The notes: generated by a model not told the origin, from the letters alone. Numbered from the stretch's first letter, positions 19,784 to 30,885 are shown. The stretch: 64,000 nt of DNA from Aggregatibacter aphrophilus ATCC 33389 (GCF_900636915.1 NZ_LR134327.1:124001-188000), one strand, 5' to 3'. Translations and numbers: made by a program.

Positions 19784-20830
19784 TTAAGAGAACAGATTCA
19801 ACGCCTTCATCTGTTCCACCACCTGCGCAACCTCAATTTGCGCCATCAAATGTTTTCCCTTTAACTTCGTTGCCCAAGGCAACTGCGCAGACGGTTTGCC
19901 AAATTCTTTTTGCACATTTTTTTCATACACCGACACCACATTGGCAAGGTTGCGATAAGGGCCGGTACGCAACGGGTTGTGGTAAGCATATAAACCGATA
20001 ACCGGTGTACCTTGCGTCGTTGCAATATGTGCAGGGCCGGAATCCGGTGAAAGCACCAAATCCACCTGTCGGATTAATGCCGCAAGCTGTGGAAGCGTTA
20101 ACTTGCCTGCGGCATTGGTTGGAGCAAAGTTACATAAGCCCTGAATTTGCTCAAGCATCGTCAGTTCACGAGGGGCGGGTGAACTGCACAAAATCACGTT
20201 GACATTATGTTGGTGGGCAATATTAGCCACTTCCGCATAACGTTCTACTAACCAGTCTTTTTCAGGCTTACTGGAACAAGGGGAAATCAGCAAATTCTTA
20301 CGGGTTGGATCAATATATTGGCGCGCCGTGATCAAATCATCTTCCGCGACCGGCAAATCCCATTGCGGTTCCGTGCAAGGCACACCCAAATAGTCCACAA
20401 ACGCCATAAAGCCGTCTAACACATGAGGATTGCTCGGGTCTTGAATCTTGCAATGCGTAAACAACCACTGACCTTCGCGCGCCCGCTGTTTACCGAAACC
20501 GATACGATATTTCGCCTTAATACCCAGGGATAAAATTGACGCACGAAATGCCGTTTGCATATTTAATAACGCATCAAATCGACGATCTTTCAACTGTCGC
20601 CACAACTGACACAGCCCACGCCAGCCGCTTTTTTTGTCATACACCACAAACTCCACCCCCGACACATGACGAAACAGCTGCGCTTCCGTCTTTCCGATAA
20701 CCCATGTTATTTGGGTGCTTGGCCAATAACGCTGAATCTGTTGCACCGCCGCCAACGCATGGCAAACATCGCCAATGGCGGACAAACGTAAAATACAAAG
20801 GGATTGCGGAGGTTGGGTGAAAAGCGGCAT
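19784..20830 (-). CDS. opsX: Lipooligosaccharide heptosyltransferase (OpsX/WaaC type)
   Basis: A family 9 glycosyltransferase of 348 residues that adds the first heptose to Kdo of the lipid A core. Visible motifs: LRLSAIGDVCHALAAVQQIQ at the N-terminus, ALLNMQTAFRASILS, and the ADP-heptose site LVLSPDSGPAHIATTQGTPVIGLY near residue 275. The divergent neighbour is kdkA, the Kdo kinase, the same arrangement as opsX-kdkA in Haemophilus. In those organisms the core has a single phosphorylated Kdo, so the pair works on adjacent steps. Confidence 0.92.
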   Translation of the reverse strand: MPLFTQPPQSLCILRLSAIGDVCHALAAVQQIQRYWPSTQITWVIGKTEAQLFRHVSGVEFVVYDKKSGWRGLCQLWRQLKDRRFDALLNMQTAFRASILSLGIKAKYRIGFGKQRAREGQWLFTHCKIQDPSNPHVLDGFMAFVDYLGVPCTEPQWDLPVAEDDLITARQYIDPTRKNLLISPCSSKPEKDWLVERYAEVANIAHQHNVNVILCSSPAPRELTMLEQIQGLCNFAPTNAAGKLTLPQLAALIRQVDLVLSPDSGPAHIATTQGTPVIGLYAYHNPLRTGPYRNLANVVSVYEKNVQKEFGKPSAQLPWATKLKGKHLMAQIEVAQVVEQMKALNLFS

Positions 20831-20916
20831 AGATCTCTCGTTGATGTTGAATTTGGGAATTGCGTTATTTTAAAGTAGAATGCGCCCATCCGCTATCTCA
20901 TTTTCAAGGTCGCAAA

Positions 20917-21645
20917 ATGCTTGAATATCAACTTAAAAACGACTTTTTCCTCTTTAATTTTGAATACCCGGAACCCCATCAGGAAGACTTTTTTAACGCC
21001 GATTTTTGGCGCCGACAAAACCGCATTTTAGGATCGGCGCAAGGGCGCGGCACTACATGGTTTTTACACACGTCGGATCTCTTCGGTGTAAACACCGCGC
21101 TGCGTCATTATTACCGTGGTGGCTTATGGGGCAAATTCAACAAAGATCGTTACCGTTTTCAGCAGCTACAAAACACCCGTAGCATTGCCGAATTTAACCT
21201 GTTAAATCAATTACATCAGGCCGGATTACCGGTACCCAAACCCATTGGTGCACGAGTTCGCAAAGGCAATTTGGGATTCTGTTATCAAGCAGATTTGCTG
21301 AGCGAAAAAATCGAAAATGCCCAAGATCTGACCGCACTTTTGCAGACACAACGTCTTACCGCCGACCAATGGCGACAAATCGGCGGATTGATCCGTCAAT
21401 TACACGATTTACAAATTTGCCACACCGATCTCAACGCGCACAACATTTTGTGCCAACAACTGGAAGGCGAGACGAAATTTTGGCTCATTGATTTTGATAA
21501 GTGCGGTGAAAAATCGGCCAGTTTTTGGAAGGAAGGCAATTTGCAACGATTACAGCGTTCCTTTAACAAAGAAGTGGAACGTATGCACATTCAATTTGAC
21601 GGGCAGCATTGGCAGCACTTGATGGAAGGTTATTCAAGCCGATAA
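20917..21645 (+). CDS. kdkA: 3-deoxy-D-manno-octulosonic acid (Kdo) kinase
   Basis: KdkA phosphorylates O-4 of the single Kdo residue on lipid IVA with ATP at the inner membrane. The 242-residue protein has a protein-kinase-like fold: the invariant LRHYYRGGLWGKF early, then catalytic loop CHTDLNAHNIL and metal-binding LIDFDKCG. The frame is open from 20860, but the ATG at 20917 (MLEYQLKNDF) with AAGGT upstream gives the usual length. Divergent from opsX. Confidence 0.95.
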   Translation: MLEYQLKNDFFLFNFEYPEPHQEDFFNADFWRRQNRILGSAQGRGTTWFLHTSDLFGVNTALRHYYRGGLWGKFNKDRYRFQQLQNTRSIAEFNLLNQLHQAGLPVPKPIGARVRKGNLGFCYQADLLSEKIENAQDLTALLQTQRLTADQWRQIGGLIRQLHDLQICHTDLNAHNILCQQLEGETKFWLIDFDKCGEKSASFWKEGNLQRLQRSFNKEVERMHIQFDGQHWQHLMEGYSSR

Positions 21646-21648
21646 ATG

Positions 21649-21701
21649 AAAGTGCGGTGGATTTCTGCGATAAAAAACACCTAAAAAACACACCGCACTT
21701 T
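21649..21701. terminator. Inverted uptake-signal pair between kdkA and the copper chaperone
   Basis: AAAGTGCGGT and ACCGCACTTT flank a 33-nt loop between two convergent stop codons. The long loop makes it a weaker hairpin than other pairs. Confidence 0.55.
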
Positions 21702-21706
21702 TATAA

Positions 21707-22117
21707 CTAATGACCAACAATAGCCGCGTCAACCGCTACTTTTTCGCCGTTATCAAACATCAATGTTAACGGAAAACGTTCCCCCGCGCGCAAAGCCTTG
21801 GCGGAGTCAAACACCATAATATGCAAACCGCCCGGTTTTAATTGCACCTTACCTTTGGCGGGAATTTCAATGCCGGTGGTTGTGATCATTTTGCCGTTTT
21901 GCGTGCCGTGCAATACCAAATTCGCCGGCTGGCTACTATGCACCATCGCAAGATTAACCGCTTGGTTGTCGCTGTTATGAAGCTCCATAAAAATCGCGCT
22001 CGGTTCACCCGCCTGCTGGGTCGCAATAATAGTTGGATTCGTCACACTGACTTTCGCCATCACACCAAAGGGCAAAAGTGCGGTCATAAAAAATAACGTT
22101 TTACAAATGCGTTGCAT
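21707..22117 (-). CDS. PCu(A)C-type periplasmic copper chaperone
   Basis: A 136-residue exported protein (signal peptide ICKTLFFMTALLPFGVMAKV). The copper site of the family, HxnM...HxM, is visible as LHGTQNGKM and GGLHIMVF. PCu(A)C proteins deliver Cu(I) to the CuA site of cytochrome oxidase or to other periplasmic copper proteins. The ATG at 22117 with AAGGAG upstream is chosen; the open frame reaches 22228 but would bury the signal peptide. Monocistronic, divergent from hflD. Confidence 0.9.
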   Translation of the reverse strand: MQRICKTLFFMTALLPFGVMAKVSVTNPTIIATQQAGEPSAIFMELHNSDNQAVNLAMVHSSQPANLVLHGTQNGKMITTTGIEIPAKGKVQLKPGGLHIMVFDSAKALRAGERFPLTLMFDNGEKVAVDAAIVGH

Positions 22118-22244
22118 CGTTTTCTCCTTTTCGCTTTTATTGATTTCGTCGGCATTGCCGATTGCCTTTAAAATATAGCAGAAAAATGCTATATTACCGC
22201 CCACTTTTTCGTATTCTTTATTATTCAATTCTCGTAAAACCTCA

Positions 22245-22856
22245 ATGGCAAATTACTACGATATTACCCTTGCGCTCGCCGGTGTATGCCAAGCAGCAAA
22301 ACTCGTGCAACAACTTGCATTAAACGGCGATGCTGATCAAGCGGCGTTGGAAACCAGTCTGAAGAGCTTACTCCAAACCGCACCGAACACCACATTGGAT
22401 GTTTTTGGCGGTGATGTGCGTCATCTGAAATTGGGCTTAACCACACTTTGCGAACAACTCAACGGCAGCGAACCGGAACTGAGCCGTTATTGGTTAAGCC
22501 TTTTAGCATTAGCGGGGAAATTGAATAAAACGCCACAAGCCAAGCAGGAACTGGCCCGTCGCATTCAATATTTGCCAACGCAGTTGGAACATTACCAGCT
22601 GCTGGACGAACAAATGCTGTCTAATTTTGCCGGCATTTATGTGGATGTCATCAGCCCGTTAGGTCGTCGTATTCAAGTCACCGGTGCCACTCAATATTTA
22701 CAACAGCTAAGCACACAAAACCGCATTCGTGCGGCCTTACTGGCCAGTATTCGTTCCGCCGTTTTGTGGCAACAAGTGGGCGGCACCAAATGGCAAGTGT
22801 TGTTTTTCCGTAGCAAAATCGCCGCCATGGCACAACAAATTCTCTCTTCCCTTTAA
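22245..22856 (+). CDS. hflD: High frequency lysogenization protein HflD homologue
   Basis: A 203-residue, mainly helical, membrane-associated protein. The N-terminus [20 protein letters not shown] and the late [20 protein letters not shown] are family signatures. In E. coli HflD binds the lambda CII activator; the native role is unknown. It precedes purB by 16 bp, the conserved hflD-purB pairing, although here mnmA is elsewhere in the window. Confidence 0.93.
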   Translation: MANYYDITLALAGVCQAAKLVQQLALNGDADQAALETSLKSLLQTAPNTTLDVFGGDVRHLKLGLTTLCEQLNGSEPELSRYWLSLLALAGKLNKTPQAKQELARRIQYLPTQLEHYQLLDEQMLSNFAGIYVDVISPLGRRIQVTGATQYLQQLSTQNRIRAALLASIRSAVLWQQVGGTKWQVLFFRSKIAAMAQQILSSL

Positions 22857-22869
22857 TATGGAGCTTTAA

Positions 22870-24240
<1,371 letters not shown>

Positions 24241-24263
24241 GCCGTCTTAAATAGGCTATGTAA

Positions 24264-24291
24264 GGGCGGATTAATCTCCGCCCGTTTTTTT
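24264..24291 (+). terminator. Terminator of hflD-purB
   Basis: GGGCGGA (24264-24270) pairs with TCCGCCC (24277-24283), 6-nt loop, then GTTTTTTT. Confidence 0.92.
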
Positions 24292-24387
24292 ATCCAATCC
24301 TCGTTGTGGAAAGATCCGTTCTTTCAGCTTTCTAAAATTTACCACTAAAATCGACTACACTTTTATTCTCATCAGACCATTCATAAT

Positions 24388-24402
24388 AGAGAATTATTTG
24401 CA
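24388..24402 (+). promoter_or_regulatory. Possible Fur box upstream of hitA
   Basis: AGAGAAT-T-ATTTGCA matches the 7-1-7 Fur inverted repeat (TGATAAT-N-ATTATCA) at 10 of 14 positions, about 100 bp before the hitA start. Iron repression would be expected for this gene. Confidence 0.4.
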
Positions 24403-24486
24403 TTTCACTTTTGTCCTCCCTAGAATACAAAGTGTTCACGCAAATTTTACCTCTTGCAGAACCAACAATTTATCTAAAAAATGTAA

Positions 24487-25497
<1,011 letters not shown>

Positions 25498-25505
25498 TCG
25501 TATCA

Positions 25506-25536
25506 CCACGGTATCTCTCAAAGTGAAATACCGTGG
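25506..25536 (+). terminator. Hairpin after hitA
   Basis: CCACGGTAT pairs with ATACCGTGG (9 bp), 13-nt loop, no T run. It could be an intercistronic mRNA-stabilising hairpin protecting hitA. Confidence 0.6.
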
Positions 25537-25556
25537 ATACGGTTAAAAATATAAAA

Positions 25557-25608
25557 AGCCACCTGAAAGTGCGGTCGTTTTTCAACGCGTTTTTCGGGTG
25601 GTTTTTTT
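25557..25608 (+). terminator. Rho-independent terminator after hitA, uptake signal in its loop
   Basis: CCACCTGAAA (25559-25568) pairs with TTTTCGGGTGG, allowing G-T, followed by seven T. AAAGTGCGGT lies in the arm/loop. This would end hitA transcripts before the inverted insert, so hitB and hitC need another promoter. Confidence 0.75.
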
Positions 25609-25632
25609 ATGGTGGAAAAATGCCTAAACAAG

Positions 25633-25662
25633 AAAAAGTTTCCAATAAGATGGAAACTTTTT
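25633..25662 (-). terminator. Terminator after the DUF2971 gene
   Basis: AAAAAGTTTCC pairs with GGAAACTTTTT (11 bp), 8-nt loop, directly after the DUF2971 stop; A and T tracts suit both directions. Confidence 0.8.
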
Positions 25663-25666
25663 GGAT

Positions 25667-26632
25667 CTAGTCTTTCTTAATTGGAGGATTGGCATAAATC
25701 GGCAATGATGAACGAGAAACCTTAACATCCGGACATTTTTGTCTCATCTCGTGTAGGAATACTTCTGCTTTGTGTCTGCTATTGGTTTTCTCATAATTGG
25801 TGCCCAAAATCACTTCATCCACCACATTGCTGATATCGGCATAAGGTAAATAAATAGATTGGGTCCTTTCACAATATTTAATTTCTTCTGAGCCGATTTC
25901 TGCCATTTTTAGCACACGGAATTCTTCTTCATCACGGAAAGCAAAGTCTTTGAACAGATAACGAATATATTCCAAAACGTTTTTGTTTTGATCATTAACA
26001 TTATCCTTTACTTTGAAAAAATCTATGAGTTGTTGTAACGCCTCTTCAAGTTTTTCGATACGAAAATTATGCCACTCATTATTTTCACCTATCGGCTTCA
26101 AACAAATGCCAAATTTAAAATCATCAAGCCATATTTCACATTTTTCTTTCGCAATGTATTCATCTTTATATGCAATATAAGCAACTTGATAAAGTGGTAG
26201 TTTTTCATATTCCACATTGGAAATATCAGTCTCCTTAAATTTAGCTGAATTTTCGTCCTGATTTTTAGTAATACTACGGAAAGGTGCTGAAATGTCAGGT
26301 ACTTTTAGCCAATCTCCGTTTTTATTAAATACTAGACAACAGCCCGAAGCTTCAACCCCATCTTCTTTGCCATAAAGACGGAATTGATTCAAATCGTTCA
26401 CCCGACTAGAAAAACAAGCAAAGAAAGCATTGTGAGGTGAACAATCCGTTTTATTTTCCAATTCCAAATCTTGTAACTTCAACAGTTCCAGTAACCCTTC
26501 TCCCTCAGAAGGATCATTCATATAGGAAGAACTGCCTATTCTCATTGGGCTAGAATCATCCTCATTAACAACACCAAATAGCTTGTTACACACTGTGGAA
26601 GATGTGTAATGCGCAAGCGGCGTTGAACCCAA
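25667..26632 (-). CDS. DUF2971-family protein, function unknown; 5' end uncertain
   Basis: From the first usable start (TTG at 26632) it has 321 residues. The pattern LAHYTSS, then SYMNDPSEGEGL, FFACFSSRVNDLNQFRLYG, CCLVFNK and late DEEEFRVLKMAEIG, VDEVILG matches DUF2971, a family with no assigned biochemistry. The TTG has no good ribosome-binding site. The same frame stays open upstream to a stop at 26834-26836 with no ATG, GTG or TTG, encoding 60 more protein-like residues (such as KWVPYFNKKKQEIYETLFSN), and overlaps the end of the TPR gene. It may therefore be translated as a fusion with the TPR protein (see the slippery site). Codons are AT-rich and no uptake signal lies inside. Inference: horizontally acquired, possibly a defence or toxin-like partner. 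Confidence 0.65.
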   Translation of the reverse strand: MGSTPLAHYTSSTVCNKLFGVVNEDDSSPMRIGSSSYMNDPSEGEGLLELLKLQDLELENKTDCSPHNAFFACFSSRVNDLNQFRLYGKEDGVEASGCCLVFNKNGDWLKVPDISAPFRSITKNQDENSAKFKETDISNVEYEKLPLYQVAYIAYKDEYIAKEKCEIWLDDFKFGICLKPIGENNEWHNFRIEKLEEALQQLIDFFKVKDNVNDQNKNVLEYIRYLFKDFAFRDEEEFRVLKMAEIGSEEIKYCERTQSIYLPYADISNVVDEVILGTNYEKTNSRHKAEVFLHEMRQKCPDVKVSRSSLPIYANPPIKKD

Positions 26633-26807
26633 TTCAATCGGAGGAATATGTAAAACGGCTAAAATAGTAGAAATAGAGTCCTTTAATATTTTATTAAAAT
26701 CGTTATCTTCATTTGAAAATAAAGTTTCGTATATCTCTTGCTTTTTCTTATTAAAATAAGGAACCCACTTCTGTGTAAGAAAGCAAATATTTCTTAAATA
26801 ACGACAA

Positions 26808-26822
26808 GCTATTTTTTTATTT
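26808..26822 (-). other. Candidate -1 frameshift site joining the TPR and DUF2971 frames
   Basis: The TPR gene ends GAA ATA AAA AAA TAG. The last seven A's form A-AAA-AAA in the exact phase of a -1 slippery heptamer, immediately followed by the stop codon. Slipping one base back reads ATA GCT TGT CGT and continues without a stop through the whole DUF2971 frame to 25667, giving a fusion of about 743 residues. One extra A would fuse the frames outright. What is seen: phase, heptamer, open frame. Whether slippage occurs is inference. Confidence 0.55.
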
Positions 26823-27897
26823 CTGTTTCTTTCTCACTTTTCAATAGCTCAGAAAGTTCTAATTGCTGTTTATAATATTCAATAGCTTGCTTAAACAATT
26901 TCTTTGCTTCAGCTACATCTTTGGTTTTTATCGCCTGCTCAAAGTAACAACGACCAAGCCAAGATAATGCATTGTTCTGTTCTTGCTCATCTTGCAGTTG
27001 TTGAGCAAGGTTGAATTGTTGCTGATAACGTGCAACTGCTTGGTCAAATAAACGCTTTAATTCTACTACGTTTTTAGTCCTAATCGCCTGTTCAAAGTAA
27101 CAACGTCCAAGCCAAAATAGCGAATTGTTTTGTTCTTGCTCATCTTGCAGTTGTTGAGTAAGATTTAATTGTTGCTGATAATGCACAACCGCTTGCTCAA
27201 ATAAATGCTTTACTTCTACTACGTCTTTGATTCTAACCGCCTGCTCAAAATAGCAACGCCCAAGCGCCATCTGATTATCTTGTTGTTCTTGCAAGTCTTC
27301 TTGCTGTTTGGCAAGTTCTAAATTCTGCTGGAGATAGTTAATTGCCTTTTCAAACAATTTCTTGACTTCTACTACTCCTTTTATTTTCTTTGCTTGCGCA
27401 AAATAACAATAACTAAGCCAGACTAGGACATTGTTATGTTTTCCAAAATTTGTTTTATTATCTGCTAGTTGTTTAGCAAATTTTAACTGCTGTTGATAAT
27501 GTTCAATCGCTTTTTTAAACCACCCCTTTGCTTCAGTTGTATCTTTGGTTTTAATCGCCGACTCTAGACAACAACGACCAAGCCCAAATTGAGCATGTTC
27601 TTGTTTTTGAAGTCTTGCTTGCTTACTCGTCAACTTTTGCGCAAGCTTAAATAGCCATTTGTAATGTATGGCTGCTTGTTCAAAAAGTTCCTTCGCTTCA
27701 TCAACATCTTTATTGTTTAATAAAGCCTGCTCTAAATAACAATGACCAAGCCAACATTGAATATCACTTTGTTCCTCAAGTTGAGAGTTTTTATCTTCAA
27801 TCTCGTTCAAAGCGAGATTGAGTTTTGTAATTGCTTCATCAATATTCTTGTTATTGAATAAACGCTTACCTTCTGCAATTAAATCATTAACACTCAT
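26809..27897 (-). CDS. TPR-repeat protein with near-identical 51-residue repeats
   Basis: The 362-residue protein is all helical and made of about six copies of a 51-residue unit, each with LGRCYFEQA, then VAEAKKLFKQAIEYYKQQLEL-like helices and a Gln/Glu-rich linker (QLQDEQEQNN). It is a tetratricopeptide-like superhelix, probably a protein-protein scaffold, cytoplasmic (no signal). The last three units are almost identical at DNA level with a 153-bp period. It starts MSVNDLIAEGKRLFNN; AAGGAAC lies before the ATG. With the DUF2971 gene it forms a two-gene unit inserted between hitA and hitB on the opposite strand. Partner and function are not recognised. Confidence 0.7.
   Translation of the reverse strand: MSVNDLIAEGKRLFNNKNIDEAITKLNLALNEIEDKNSQLEEQSDIQCWLGHCYLEQALLNNKDVDEAKELFEQAAIHYKWLFKLAQKLTSKQARLQKQEHAQFGLGRCCLESAIKTKDTTEAKGWFKKAIEHYQQQLKFAKQLADNKTNFGKHNNVLVWLSYCYFAQAKKIKGVVEVKKLFEKAINYLQQNLELAKQQEDLQEQQDNQMALGRCYFEQAVRIKDVVEVKHLFEQAVVHYQQQLNLTQQLQDEQEQNNSLFWLGRCYFEQAIRTKNVVELKRLFDQAVARYQQQFNLAQQLQDEQEQNNALSWLGRCYFEQAIKTKDVAEAKKLFKQAIEYYKQQLELSELLKSEKETEIKK
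26932..27390 (-). repeat. 153-bp tandem coding repeats within the TPR gene
   Basis: The segment CGCCTG(C/T)TCAAA recurs at 26932, 27085 and 27238, exactly 153 bp apart, and long stretches between are nearly identical. More diverged units continue to about 27800. Such repeats can expand or contract by recombination in units of 51 codons. Confidence 0.85.
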
Positions 27898-28192
27898 TGT
27901 TTTGTTCCTTATGAAAATGCCTTAACGGAAATCAAATTTCGTTAGTAATAAAAAGACACAATCCATTAAATTTACTTATATAATTCATCCTAAAATCACT
28001 TAATGAGAATTTTAGTTATTTTAATTTCGGAAAGGAAGATATAATGACGCATTGAACACAAAATGAAGAAATTTTGTATAGTTAATTTGTGCCAACAATA
28101 GCTTTCAGGCGATACCGGTAACTGACAGCACTTGGCATACAGCTATCTAGCGAGAGCCGTTATTTTAACCCAATACTAAAAAGGACAACCCC
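27898..28192. promoter_or_regulatory. Intergenic region between the TPR gene and hitB
   Basis: This 295-bp AT-rich gap must carry the TPR promoter (minus) and, since hitA is terminated upstream, a promoter for hitBC (plus). A strong AAGGAAG precedes a three-codon frame, ATG ACG CAT TGA at 28043-28054, which may be a leader or a gene remnant. No clear Fur box was found. Confidence 0.4.
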
Positions 28193-29713
28193 TTGAACCG
28201 TAATCCTCCGTTTTGGCTAACTGTCTTGATTATTCTTATCAGTTTGCCGTTGATTTTGCCCTTTCTCTATGTGGTAGTTAGAGCTGTTGATGTGGGTTGG
28301 GTGCGCAGTATTGAACTGCTTTGGCGGCCGCGTATGTGGGAGCTGTTGAGCAATACGTTATTGTTGATGGTGTGTGTGACGACATTTTCCATCATTCTCG
28401 GCACGGTTTGCGCCTTTTTGTTAGAACGCTATCGCTTTTGGGGTAAGCCCTTTTTTCAGGTAGCGATGACATTGCCGCTTTGTATTCCTGCGTTCGTCAG
28501 TTGTTTCACGTGGATTAGCCTCACTTTTAGCGTTGAGGGCTTTTGGGGCACGATTGGCATTATGACCTTAAGCTCCTTTCCGCTTGCCTATTTGCCTGTT
28601 GCCGCCACCTTAAAACGGTTGGATCGCTCATTGGAGGAAGTCAGTCTTTCCCTTGGCAAAAACCGCCGTTACACCTTTTGGCACGCCATATTTCCACAGT
28701 TAAAACCCGCCATCGGCAGCAGTGTTTTATTAATCGCGTTACATATGTTGGTGGAATTCGGTGCCGTGTCGATTTTGAATTATCAAACCTTCACCACCGC
28801 CATTTTCCAAGAGTATGAAATGGCCTTTAATAACAATACGGCAGCGTTACTGTCAGCGGTGTTGATGGTGATTTGTGCCTTGATCGTGTTCGGCGAAATT
28901 TTCTTTCGTGGACAACAAACCCTGTACAACAGTGGCAAAGGCGTTACCCGCCCTTATCCGGTGAAAAATTTAATGGCCGGTAAGCAACTCTTGGCTGTCA
29001 TTTTTTTCCTCACAATTTTTGTCCTCAGCATCGGCGTACCGCTCACCATGTTGATTCACTGGATGATCGTAGGCACGTCCATTGAAAGTGCGGTGGATTT
29101 TTCTGCCTTTTTCGAAGCCTTCAGCAATTCTTTGATGGTTTCTGGTTTAGGCGCGGGGCTCACCGTGCTTTGCGCCCTGCCGCTCGTTTGGAGCGCCGTG
29201 CGTTATCGCAACCGCCTCACCGTGTGGATTGACCGCCTGCCTTATTTATTACACGCCGTACCGGGTTTGGTTATCGCCTTGTCGTTGGTGTATTTCACCA
29301 TTAACTACGCTTATTCTTTCTACCAAACGTTCCTCATGGTGGTGGTCGCCTATTTCATGTTGTATTTGCCAATGGCGCAAACCACATTGCGTAGCTCCTT
29401 GGAACAAATATCCGACAATGTAGAAAAAGTGGGGCAAAGCCTTGGGCGCAGTCATTTTTATATTTTCCGCACGCTCACCATTCCCGCCATGTTACCGGGC
29501 ATTGCCGCCGCGTTTGCGTTGGTGTTTCTAAACCTGATGAAAGAACTCACCGCCACCTTATTACTCACCCCAAACGACATCAAAACCTTATCCATCGCCG
29601 TTTGGGAATACACCAGTGATGCCCAATATGCCGCCGCTACGCCTTATGCCGTGATGTTAGTGCTATTTTCCGGCATTCCGGTGTTTTTATTGAAAAAATA
29701 TGCATTTAAATAA
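28193..29713 (+). CDS. hitB: Ferric-iron ABC transporter permease (HitB/FbpB)
   Basis: A 506-residue inner membrane permease made of two fused halves, each with about six helices and an EAA-type loop (SLEEVSLSLGKNRRYTFWHAIFP and NVEKVGQSLGRSHFYIFRTLTIP) that contacts HitC. It passes Fe(III) delivered by HitA. Translation begins at TTG (28193) behind AAGGAC; no ATG fits. It is 15 bp before hitC. Separation from hitA by the inverted insert is unusual, since hitABC is normally one operon. Confidence 0.94.
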   Translation: MNRNPPFWLTVLIILISLPLILPFLYVVVRAVDVGWVRSIELLWRPRMWELLSNTLLLMVCVTTFSIILGTVCAFLLERYRFWGKPFFQVAMTLPLCIPAFVSCFTWISLTFSVEGFWGTIGIMTLSSFPLAYLPVAATLKRLDRSLEEVSLSLGKNRRYTFWHAIFPQLKPAIGSSVLLIALHMLVEFGAVSILNYQTFTTAIFQEYEMAFNNNTAALLSAVLMVICALIVFGEIFFRGQQTLYNSGKGVTRPYPVKNLMAGKQLLAVIFFLTIFVLSIGVPLTMLIHWMIVGTSIESAVDFSAFFEAFSNSLMVSGLGAGLTVLCALPLVWSAVRYRNRLTVWIDRLPYLLHAVPGLVIALSLVYFTINYAYSFYQTFLMVVVAYFMLYLPMAQTTLRSSLEQISDNVEKVGQSLGRSHFYIFRTLTIPAMLPGIAAAFALVFLNLMKELTATLLLTPNDIKTLSIAVWEYTSDAQYAAATPYAVMLVLFSGIPVFLLKKYAFK

Positions 29714-29727
29714 TAGAGTTAAGCCCT

Positions 29728-30789
29728 ATGCAAATAAATCAACCTTTATTACGACTTCATCACATCAATAAATATTTCAACCAACTTCATGTTCTGCGTG
29801 ATATTTCCTTGCAGCTAAACAGCGACGAGATCTTATTTTTATTAGGTGCATCAGGCTGTGGCAAAACCACCTTATTGCGCACCATCGCAGGCTTTGAGCA
29901 GGCTGACCATGGCGAAATTTGGTTAAAAGAGCGGTTGATTTTCGGCGCAAATTGCAACGTGCCGACGCAACAACGTCATTTGGGCTATGTGGTGCAGGAA
30001 GGCGTGTTATTTCCACATATGAATGTATATCGCAACATTGCTTACGGCTTGGGCGATGGCAAAGGTCGCTCCGCGGAAGAGCGACAACGCATCGAAGAAG
30101 TGATGGCGCTCACCGGTATTACTGCACTTGCCGACCGTTTCCCGCACCAACTTTCCGGCGGACAACAACAACGCGTCGCTTTAGCGCGCGCTATCGCCCC
30201 TAATCCCGAACTGATCTTACTGGACGAACCGTTCAGTGCCTTAGACGAGCACCTGCGCCAACAAATTCGCCATGATATGTTGCAAGCACTCCGCCAAAGT
30301 GGCACCTCTGCCGTTTTCGTCACCCACGATCGCGACGAAGCCTTGCGTTATGCCGATAAAATCGCGGTGCTGCAAAATGGAGAAATCCTACAAATCGCCG
30401 ATCCGCGCACGCTTTATTGGTCGCCACAACACCTCTGCACGGCGACCTTTATCGGAGAGAGCATTGTGTTGCCGGCAACCTTAAATTCACCTTCAACAGC
30501 GCACTGTCAATTGGGCGACATCGCCGTGATAGACAAAAGCCAAGGACAACAGACAGGCACGCTACTCCTCCGCCCGGAACAATTCTGCTTGTCAAAAACA
30601 CCGCAAAATTCCACCGCACTTTTTAACGCCATCGTCCGCCACGTGGAATTCAAAGGCAAAATAACGGCGATTCGAATTGAAATAAATGGCTTCGAAATTG
30701 AATTAGAAGAACATCATGGAATTGAGTTGTGTGTAGGAGATAAGGCTGACGTTTATTTGTATGGAACAGGGTTGTTTTATGGGGAGTAA
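29728..30789 (+). CDS. hitC: Ferric-iron ABC transporter ATPase (HitC/FbpC)
   Basis: The ATPase driving Fe(III) import. 353 residues: Walker A LLGASGCGKTTLLR, signature QLSGGQQQRVALARAI, Walker B LILLDEPFSALD and His-loop VFVTHDRDEA, then a C-terminal regulatory TOBE-like domain (TLLLRPEQFCL, VEFKGKITAIRIEI). An uptake signal lies inside the coding region near 30612. It follows hitB by 15 bp. No clear terminator is visible in the 96 bp to the convergent dusC stop. Confidence 0.95.
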   Translation: MQINQPLLRLHHINKYFNQLHVLRDISLQLNSDEILFLLGASGCGKTTLLRTIAGFEQADHGEIWLKERLIFGANCNVPTQQRHLGYVVQEGVLFPHMNVYRNIAYGLGDGKGRSAEERQRIEEVMALTGITALADRFPHQLSGGQQQRVALARAIAPNPELILLDEPFSALDEHLRQQIRHDMLQALRQSGTSAVFVTHDRDEALRYADKIAVLQNGEILQIADPRTLYWSPQHLCTATFIGESIVLPATLNSPSTAHCQLGDIAVIDKSQGQQTGTLLLRPEQFCLSKTPQNSTALFNAIVRHVEFKGKITAIRIEINGFEIELEEHHGIELCVGDKADVYLYGTGLFYGE

Positions 30790-30885
30790 GTGTTTTCTCT
30801 AAGGGATTATTTCAATTTGAGTATCCCATCAGAACATTACTTGAAAAGTGCAGTGAATTTTTAATTTATTTTTTTAGGAGCAACA

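Noticed and set aside
26932..27390. 153-bp repeats as a CRISPR or satellite
   Set aside because: The repeats are in-frame coding units of 51 residues in a TPR protein with no spacers.
28085..28165. Possible stem-loop or riboswitch before hitB
   Set aside because: Inverted pieces TGCCAA/TTGGCA and ATAGCT/AGCTAT do not nest into one structure.
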